DNA of 64,000 bases. It comes from Daldinia sp. FL1419 (Eukaryota; Ascomycota; Sordariomycetes; Xylariales; Hypoxylaceae). The position numbers and the translations under genes are program-made. Shown here piece by piece: positions 56,001-64,000 of the stretch (its first letter is position 1; each line of letters starts with the position of its first letter). Under the pieces are notes generated by a model. The model had not been told where the DNA came from. It did not search any database and saw only the letters and a program-made list of their open reading frames with translations. The stretch spans positions 62,001 to 126,000 of the forward strand of contig MU623359.1 of the NCBI GenBank assembly GCA_025201765.1. The letters are read 5' to 3'.

Positions 56001-58046
56001 AATTGATGAATCTACCGAAGGAAGACGGCGGCTATCCTCCCCGGATCCGTTGATTTTAACGAAGAATTTCAGAGAACCGTTTGCATCACCCTTGTTGCGC
56101 TTATGAATCCATAGACTTTGATCTTCCAGTGCCTCGTCATGTATTTCTCGCCCTAGTTCCGTTAAAAATACCTCAAATCCCTTTGGATCTGAAAGCCCAA
56201 GACTCATACAGATACAAGCTCGTAGGTCAGCAGCAGTATCACAGTCAGTAACGTCGCACAGTCGATAATTCCACCCATCTAATGTAACGAGTACGAATAC
56301 TCGGGGGCCGTTCTTACTACGCCTAAATGTAGGGGCTGAATCTTGGACTGCTTCGGGCGGAGGTGTCCCAAATCGAGACCTTAGCAAATGAGGGCTTGTA
56401 GGTGAATCTGCATCGTCCGGAGAAGGAAATGAGCCATCCTCTTTTTGCTTATTTCTTCGCTTCAAAAAGCCTAAAAAGCTTTTGTCTTTTGCGGACGACG
56501 GCTCGGCCGAAGCAGGTCTATCGCCGGACTCTCCATGCTTCCCATCATTGTATCGTCGATCGTTGCGGCTAGCATGAATCATATCCTCAATCCCATTCAT
56601 GCCGTTTCGCCACATCTGACCAACCTCGGGCGATACGCCGGAACCGTATCTCGCTGCATTTGAAGACAGAGAATCGGTGCTATTCCTGGATTTATGAAAT
56701 CGAGTTGACGGAGACAGGCTACCTGATGAGGGTTGGTGCAAAAATGCATTTGATAACTTCGGGCTCGACCCTGGACTGTCGCTCCGTAGCGATGCTCTAT
56801 AGTTTCCGTCTCCATGCTCACTCAGACTGGGACTTAGTTTTCGACTACTATCGATATCAATATTCTTTAATATTGCTCGATGATTAGAATCAGAGCTCAT
56901 TGTGTTATTAAGTGTTGGCATAGTCGTAGCTCGTGTTTGCGAAAATCCTCTAGCGCCAGATCCTATCCTGATGGGGGTGTTCGGAGAATCCACATCTGTA
57001 CCAGCGTTCTGCGCGTGAGTACCAGTAAGTGATTCCTTGCTGGCGTGGGATGGTAGTGATTTAGTACTGTCTACTGGTTTCCCGGTAACTATGCTTCGTA
57101 TAAGGCGGCGCATTCGTTTCCCCTCCTCCCTTTCCCGGGGTTGGTCCCAAGTCGTATTGTTATTGACACATTCTTGTGCTAGTCGCGGATATACGAGTTG
57201 ATGCATCATTCCAAAATTCCCCCGTCCGCCTTTCTGACTACCAAGTTCGAGAAATTGCGCTCCATGAATGTTAAGATTTTTAAACGTCTCCTGCCATTCC
57301 CTAGAGAAATGATTCGCAGCTAGCCATAGAAGTACATGGTCTAACGGCCACTTAGCTGCCAGCTCAGGGGGAAGTTCAGAATGGTTCGCTGTCGCATTAG
57401 ATGTGGTCGACATCATCCGATTATTAAAGGCATTGGTGTATAGCAACCCGCGATTAGTCTCGTCGGTTAAGGTAGTGCTTAGGGTATTCGTGTTGCTTGT
57501 TTGTCCGGTAGCGGGCCACGAGTTTTGTGGTGTCGATTGTGTTCCCGTATCGTCGGGAAAGAAACCAGGTATTCCAACGCCCTCCCCATACGTATCCCCT
57601 CCCGGAATGTATGTTGCAGACACCATCGCTTCGTTGGTGTCATTTCCGGGTCGATACGTGTTGGACATAAGTTCAACCGGCGGAGGCGGAGGTATCGATA
57701 GGGTTCCGTTCGAAGCCTGAGAATGGAGTTTCGGGTTATACGACGGCACGGGACCATTGGCGGGGGGAGGCGGGATCGTGTAGCTAGGCTGTCCGCTATA
57801 ACTACGCCCCCAACTAGCTTGCCAGGGCGGTTGAGGTCCTAGAGCGCTATTCGGCGGGGGACCAGGAGGTGGTGGAGGTACAACGCCACCGGCGGTTGGT
57901 GCACTCGGATACCGTGGCGGCGGAGGGGGAATGTTTAACATTGGGGTTAGCGATGCGGGTTGACCAGCGACAGGAGGCGACATTGGCGGCGGAGGCGGGA
58001 CCTGGAACGGCCGCGCCTGGTTCTGCTGAGTGTTCTGATACATCAT
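53057..58046 (-). CDS. bck1: MAP kinase kinase kinase, Bck1/Mck1 type
   Basis: Predicted exons 58046-53236 and 53180-53057 give 1644 residues; the 55-bp intron (GTACGT..CAG) joins FMLDCFTV to DPRDRPTAERLL, restoring the kinase C-lobe. The start is the first ATG in frame (MMYQNTQQNQ). The N-terminal about 140 residues contain many poly-proline runs. A SAM-like domain lies at about 225-295 (WPLDHVLLWLAANHFSREW), a Ras-association-like domain at about 582-666 (RVFVLVTLDGWNYRL) and a long Ser/Pro-rich linker follows. The kinase domain spans about 1351-1640: GKGTYGRVYLG, Lys1382, HRDLKADN with Asp1483, DFG at 1501. Bck1 acts below Pkc1 and activates Mkk1/2 and then the Slt2/Mps1 MAP kinase for cell-wall integrity; Magnaporthe MCK1 is the homologue. 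The family call is firm; regulation is family knowledge. Confidence 0.92.
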
Positions 58047-60728
58047 GAGTATATATAAAGTGGAAAAGAATGGTAAAAGCCACCCCAATTAGGGGTATCG
58101 CCGTCGCAAGGCGGGCAAAGTTCGTTTCGGGAGCGTACGCGCGGTCACGGTCGTGGATTTCGGCAGATACACTCGATAATGAAAGGTCAAAGGGAGTGAG
58201 GTTAAAAGACAAGGACGCAAAGACAACCTAGACGAGTAGAAGGCTGTTGTAACAATGAGAGGGTTATTTATAACATCAGATTGTTGAGATTGTTGAGATA
58301 CAAGTTAGGCAGGGCCTATGGTCTCGTTCGCAGTCGAGGACAGGACTCGTTTTCGAGGCGATAATCGACCGAGAGATGTCTTAGCCAATAAACCAACTCA
58401 TTCAAGAACCCCTCTAGGCAAAAGAGCTGATAGGTTAGACACGAAGAACTCGGCAAAGAAACCCCAGTCACAATCTGGGTATGATAGCGATATCAACGGA
58501 AGCCAGCATCATGGCTAGCCTGTGAATTCAGTTCTCATGATGCTGAATTGAGAGATTGCGACTTTAACTAGTTAAATACGATTCGAGATTAAGTATGGTG
58601 GACGTCTTGTTCGCTAACGTCGGAAGTATCGACGTTACGTTTAAGGAAATTGTCGCTACGATTGTAATTGCTAATTGTAGTAGTAGTTTTGATTGTAATT
58701 ATTATTGTCGTCGTCGTCAAGTCGTCGTCAAGTCGTCGTCAAGTCGGCTTAGTGTTGAGAAAACGAGGGTCAGGTTTGTTTGGTGTCAGGACTGTTTTAC
58801 TTTGGGGGTTATTTTTTAGTAAAGGCAGTAAAGCAGTTCAAGCCGCAGCGCAGTAGCGTAGAATCCGTAGAACCCTACGAAGTGCATGAGCTACAATGGA
58901 CTTCCATACATGGGAAGGGGGGAGGGACAGTCCAGTCTAGGCCGTTAGTTACCTCCACAGGACTCCACGTCGTACCTTCGTACAGTAGCGTGTGAAAGTC
59001 GGCGGCTACGCGCTTACAGGTGGTGATAGTGGGGACGAGTGTGTGACTATTTGGGGTTAGCTCCACTTATAATACATATACGGGTATCTTAGCTGCATAG
59101 AACATATCCCGATGAAACATAGTCGATTCATATCAGTCTGCGGGTTCTAATTCCTCACTTTGCGAGATCTTGTAACAGGTACGGATCCGTACTACATACC
59201 TATGTATCAATAAATTCGAAAAGCGACATCAGATTGTTCCCTTTCTTATGCTACGAGTCGAATTATAATACAAGAGTATTAGCTCCAAGCACCATAAACG
59301 GAATTAATATTTTAGAAATCGTCGTAATCAATCATTATTAGTAAGAGACGAGGTCAATCTCATTATTGAACATTCCCGTCGGAGGGTAATCATCTTGCCA
59401 ATTATTCATTTCTGACCAATCCGTCTACCTGTATACTGACTATGTAGATTCCTTGGCATGCTACGAGGTTCTGTTTTCCGATGTTCCGTGCGTTGGAGTT
59501 TGTATGCGGTCAACATATTAGAAACGTCCCTAATTTTTATTATTGTTTCCTTAATTATATCCATCCCCTTTTTAGGATTCAGGTGTAGTGTATATATTAT
59601 ATTATATTGAAGTAAATAGAAAATCTTGTCCAACAAAAATATCAAAGACGCTTGTCTCAGTCGAGTCGTAAAATTCTTAGGTACCTAAGTATTTATCTTT
59701 TCCATTCTACACCAACACAGTGTGGAAAATATACGTTAGTTCATCGCATCGTTACGTTACCCCTTTAAAGGTAAGGAAATGGTTTACGAGAAGCAATTTC
59801 GGGACTGTGTAGCCGTGGAAGTCGGCAACCATACTATGTACCATCACGCGAGGTGCAATGCGCATCATCCCATTCGCTTGATGCGCTGGATGTGCATTGC
59901 ATTTGTTCGCCCTCTTTGCTCTTTGGCCCACCTCCGACCCAAGCACCCGCAGTGCAGCTTTAGCCCAAAGGATGATAAGCAGGATAGACGGGATAGGCTG
60001 TGGTACAATGTTTGCGTCCCGAGATTTCGGTTGATGCAGCTTGCGTGGACAGACGTGAGAAATAATGAATTTGATAGAGCCAGGGGTTAAATAAGAGTAT
60101 CGAAGTATAGAACAGTTTAATTATAACTAACTAGTTATCATAAATAAGAATCAAGTTTCAAGCGTATTAATCGCGTTAAAGCGTGCTTAACAGCATTGCC
60201 TCCTTTTTTCCTTTTTCCTGGAAAGAAAAGGTGTGCTGAAACGAGGTTGCCTCGCGAATGCAATGCATCAGCTCCGGTAGGAGAGGCAATGGAATTTCGA
60301 AGTAGTCTTCCTTGCATGAGGCTCTCGTTTCTTTCTTCATAAGGATTAGGTATGGCCACAAATCAAGTCATTAGAAAGGTATGGAAGTAAGGTAAGGATG
60401 TAGGTTAGGGTACTCCTCGATGTCCTTTGGCCCCCAATAACACGAGGTATGTACGTACGCCCCATGTCTAAGAGCGTAGCGTCGGGGGCCGTTTTAATAG
60501 CCAGGCTTGGCAAAAATAAATAAATAAAGTACTTGATTGTGCCTTGCAGGTCAGCTGGAGGTTTGAACACACCTCAAGTTTATATGTACCTGATATTATA
60601 GGTTGTGCAACCTACGCTCGTCAGCGTCTCTATGTCCATTCTCAGCCTAGATAATCCCTGTATGGTATCTAGTATCAAGTAATTAAGCCTTCATTACATC
60701 AATTACCATAAAGTTCCAGGCGCGTCAA
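58047..60728. other. Long intergenic region with small repeat
   Basis: About 2.7 kb containing the promoter side of the MAPKKK gene and the downstream flank of the glucosidase gene. Features seen are an 11-bp tandem repeat (58711-58743) and T/C-rich stretches. Several open frames (58318-58518, 58595-58995, 59779-60090) overlap and lack motifs, so no gene is called. Confidence 0.45.
58711..58743. repeat. 11-bp tandem repeat, three copies
   Basis: The unit TCGTCGTCAAG occurs three times in perfect succession and is followed by TCG. It lies about 650 bp upstream of the MAPKKK start and has no evident function. Confidence 0.85.
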
Positions 60729-63173
60729 CTACATCACGCTGCAGTTTTTGACGTCGAAACCATAGGATTGTTGGCACTGCTCCAGGTATCCCGCCTCTTC
60801 AGCTGTGCCGGCCAATGTGTTGTGCGGCCGTATTAATCCAGTCACCTTAAGACTCTGCTTGCCATCATTGTGCCACCACCGGAGCTTTTGGATCCAGGAA
60901 CGTTCGTCGTCGTCTGTGCTGATCTCCCATTTACCTGAGCTAACTTCCACAGTACATTGCTCCTTAGGGAAGTGGAATTCCGGTAGGAACACTGTCGTAG
61001 GGAAGTCGGAAGAGGCATTAGTTCCCTCAATATTCAGTGTGAATTCGCAATTCTTTAAGTCGAAACCATAGTTTATTATTGGGCCGTTCGTGGAGATCGG
61101 TGCCGGTCGCACATACGCCTCAGCAGCGCGGTAACCGGGTGCATTGGTCAACTCGGGGTTCGGGCTAGATTGTGAAGATGATATCGACGGGTTTGTCAAG
61201 GTACGCTTCAAATTGCCAGGCGTGACAGACACTTCATCTTCTACTTCTTTCCTGCTGCTTGTAGTAGCCGTTTTCAAGAGACTAGACGTCGATTGGTTAA
61301 GATCGGGTGTCCGAGGCACGGAAGAAACTGGTAAAGTTTGATCATCGACGGAAAAAATGGATAAATCTTCCCCATTCCACTGGTCTCCCCGCTGGTGATC
61401 ATTCTGAACAATGAATTAGTAACGAAACAAGGCCAAATAGCTCGATGTCTCAAGTCTTACCGTAGCCGAATACAACCACAATGTATAACCTTCCATCCCA
61501 GCGCCCTCTACAGCGAAATGGTTCGCGTCCATAGCTGCAGATTGGCTCGAATAATCCCCTGTCCTGTATGCATATTTGTCATCCATATCATACGGAATAC
61601 CAAATTCGGTTAAGATACACGGGTGATTGCCCATATAATCAAGGCCTTCCTGTCTTATAGACGCTAACTGGTCTTTGAAGCAATTGCGAATTGCCGTCTC
61701 GCCGATCTTGATGGCGAAGGCCGGATGCCAGTAACGACCACGGAGTATACCCATAACGTCTACGTTCCACGTCCGATTCCATTTTTTAGTCATTAGAGTA
61801 ATGCCATCGTAGTAGTGCGGCGCATAAACCATGTTTGGATCGTCATCTGCGGTACCCTTGATACTTGGCGGCAACTCCAATGTTGGAGGTTGACATAACA
61901 TTATCGCGTCTTTGTGAATTGCCCTGATCGTATCTCTATATTTTTGATAGAAGGCCATGAAGTATGTGTTAGTAAAAGCATGATAGTCAAGTTTTTCGCC
62001 GCTAGTCGGGTGTTTCTCGAAGTAATTCTTTTGCAATAGTTTGTCTGCCGAGGATTCTTGAGAGGGTTCCCACACTCCGTGCTGGGCCCAAATGCATTCG
62101 CCTAGTTTCCAGCCAGGATCCCGCTTCCAACCGTATCGGGAGTCATCATAATCTTCTGGTAGCCAGGCCATCTCGCCGTGCGGTTCGATCAACTTACGTC
62201 CAACCTTATATGGACCTAAACCTCCCATGTCCCATGTATCAACTTCGCACGATCGTCCGGAACCTGTCAAGATAGCCTGCCAAAACGTAGGGCATGTGCC
62301 CTTTTTGAGATTCTGCTCGCTTGGAATGACGCTCAAGTCTACGTGCCCAATCATCCCCCTATTGGGTTCGTTTAGACTCTCCCATCCAAAGACAACATCG
62401 TTCTCAATATCCCCCGCCTCATGTATACGTCTTGCCAAGTGTTCACAAGCTCGCATGAAATGGTCTTGTAAATAATCTTGAATATTAACACCATCAATTA
62501 TGCATTTGGGAGCGAAATCTCGACCGGCGAAGAAAAGCGTAAATATTGTTGCTGCTGCGAGACGGACGTAGTTTGTCGACCATATCATCTTAGGGAAATT
62601 CTCGGGTTCGGGGTACGTATTATGAACTATCGCGGCCTCCGTAGCAGCAAAACTTTGGGGATTCAGTCCACAAGCATATACCGTCCACATAGGAGCACCA
62701 GATCCGCCGCAGTATCTTGACCACTAGTTAATTGCAACAGTTAGTACAGGAGAGGAAGAGAACAGCAGCAAGGTTTAGAAACCTACCACATCCTGATGAG
62801 GGTCCATGAATATATAGAAACCATATTCTTTAGCGGCTCGTAAAACATCAATCGTATGCTGAATCCAGACCTCATCGTACTTCCCAGGGCCGGCTGCTTC
62901 AATAGCTTCCCATGTAAATACGTAGCGAATCGTATTATATCCGAAACGCTTAAGGCGAGAGAAATGGATATGCGCATCTTCTTTTCGAAAAGGTCGACTA
63001 TGGAATTTCACATTGTCGCCGTCAAAGAAATCTTGGGCAACATGCGAGGGCACGTCGGGTTGACTCGGAAGCTTTGCGTCGCCTGCAACATTGATGCCTC
63101 TTAACAAGACGTGTCTCCCGTGAGCATCTTGAAAATGGCCATCCTCAATAATTAGACGTAAAGAAGAAGCCAT
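60729..63173 (-). CDS. Intracellular GH5 glycolipid beta-glucosidase (GH5_12-like)
   Basis: Predicted exons 63173-62787, 62723-61461 and 61403-60729 give 774 residues; introns of 63 and 57 bp join in frame (GTAGGT..TAG and GTAAGA..CAG). The first join restores DPHQDVWSRYCGGSGAP, a family hallmark. The TIM barrel carries LLRGINVAGDAK near the start, the acid/base Glu248 in ESLNEPN and the nucleophile Glu502 in CILTEFGIPYD. A C-terminal beta-sandwich (about 600-774) is typical of this group, which includes fungal EGCrP1 (glucosylceramidase) and EGCrP2/Sgl1 (ergosteryl-beta-glucosidase). There is no signal peptide, matching their cytosolic or vacuole-associated role in glycolipid recycling. Which lipid is cleaved cannot be told by eye. 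The linker around 560-600 is Ser-rich and low in complexity. Confidence 0.9.
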
Positions 63174-64000
63174 GAATTAAGATGGACGTTACGGTCGAAT
63201 AAATCTTATTGTTCGGCCGAGGACAAACGTGTGTCAGGAATAAATAAAGCTGGTGGATAAATAACCAAAACTGTACAAGTCAAGGATAAAGCAGATCTAG
63301 TAGATGCCGATGACGTCGGTGCAAGATGAATCGGAACCTTCGGGGATAACGATCTAATAAGAACCTGGAAGGTAACTAGGTTAGATTCTAACCTAGAGAT
63401 TTTATCCCTTTTTTGTCCAGTTTATTCTTGATAAGGATATATTGGTATTATTATCAAGATTAAAATGTGGTATGTAAGGGTAGGACCAAAACACCATCAG
63501 GTTAAGAGAGAAAAGGGAAAAAAAAAAAAACCCCGAAAACAAAAGAAGTTTTTATAACAATAGCATTCGATTCCAACGTATTAAACACGCATGCGTCTAC
63601 ACAGTGATTAAATTTTGGGGGTTCTGTTTTAGACAAGAGAAAGATACTGCTGATCCAATGTATGTAGAGTTGGTTGGATGTGAAACGACCGTAGCGTAGC
63701 ACGAGCTTGTCGGACACTGGACAAATAGACAATGTGACGTGCTAGTTACCGACTTTCCAGAGGTCCAGCTTTTAAACCGACGTTTTACCTGCAGATGCCG
63801 AGAGAGATGAGAGGTACCAGTTAGGGGGTAACAACTTACCCGAAGTTTTACCAAGCTCTCCCCCACTTGCCCCCACTACATGCGCCCGAAACACACTGGT
63901 TTAGAAAGAGCCTTATTAGGTCAATATTGACAAACCGGGCGAAACCAAACTTAAACCAAACCAGAAAGAAAATCCATGATGAAATGCCAAAAGCATTTGT
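63174..64000. other. Intergenic, glucosidase upstream region
   Basis: The promoter side of the GH5 gene and the end of the window. A run of 12 A followed by CCCC lies near 63520-63536. Open frames on the minus strand around 63502-63866 are short and motif-free. Confidence 0.45.

Noticed and set aside
59850..59920. Imperfect inverted repeat around GCAATGCGCATCA / TGATGCGCTGG
   Set aside because: The arms pair only partly and no other copy or neighbouring feature gives it meaning.
1..64000. CRISPR arrays, bacterial operons, riboswitches and prophage
   Set aside because: Intron-rich genes and fungal families show a eukaryotic genome; no spaced direct repeats of CRISPR type were seen.

Overview
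The window looks like the genome of a filamentous ascomycete (Pezizomycotina). Most multi-exon genes have 50-125 bp introns with GTAAGT-like donors, CTAAC-like branch sites and CAG acceptors. The gene set (CFEM protein, Swi5/Ace2-type factor, Bck1-type MAPKKK, Zn2Cys6 regulator, NLR relic) is fungal. The palindrome TAGGTACCTA recurs between genes and one transposon shows repeat-induced point mutation (RIP)-like decay. Both suggest a sordariomycete, possibly Xylariales; the order-level guess is weak.

Layout. 1.4-24 kb: housekeeping or accessory genes separated by long gaps. These are a secreted FAD-linked oxidase (-), a DUF4470/MYND protein (-), a Swi5/Ace2-like C2H2 factor (-), an F-box protein (+), an eight-exon Dal5-family MFS permease (-) and a GPI-anchored CFEM protein (+). 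23.8-24.9 kb: a broken NLR (NACHT) gene (-) bounded by a small dispersed repeat. 26.47-30.21 kb: an AT-rich Mutator-like element with long terminal inverted repeats, a 9-bp target duplication and a decayed FAR1/MULE transposase.

32.5-46.1 kb: what looks like a decayed secondary-metabolite cluster. It holds an intact Zn2Cys6 regulator, a dead FAD-linked oxidase, the last part of a polyketide synthase (the acyl-carrier domain only), an intact HxxxD acyltransferase, an intact DHA2 drug/toxin exporter and an intact cipB-like medium-chain reductase. The regulator, tailoring enzymes, exporter and reductase survive but the core synthase has gone, so no product can be inferred.

47.6-64 kb: a small conserved-looking hypothetical (+), a short ORF with possible ADP-ribosyltransferase resemblance (-), an SRPK-like kinase (+), the cell-wall-integrity MAPKKK Bck1/Mck1 (-) and an intracellular GH5 steryl-glucoside/glucosylceramide-type glucosidase (-).

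Exon joins were worked out by hand from splice motifs, reading-frame continuity and agreement with family sequence, so individual junctions should be treated as predictions. Family names come from motif recognition, not from a database search.
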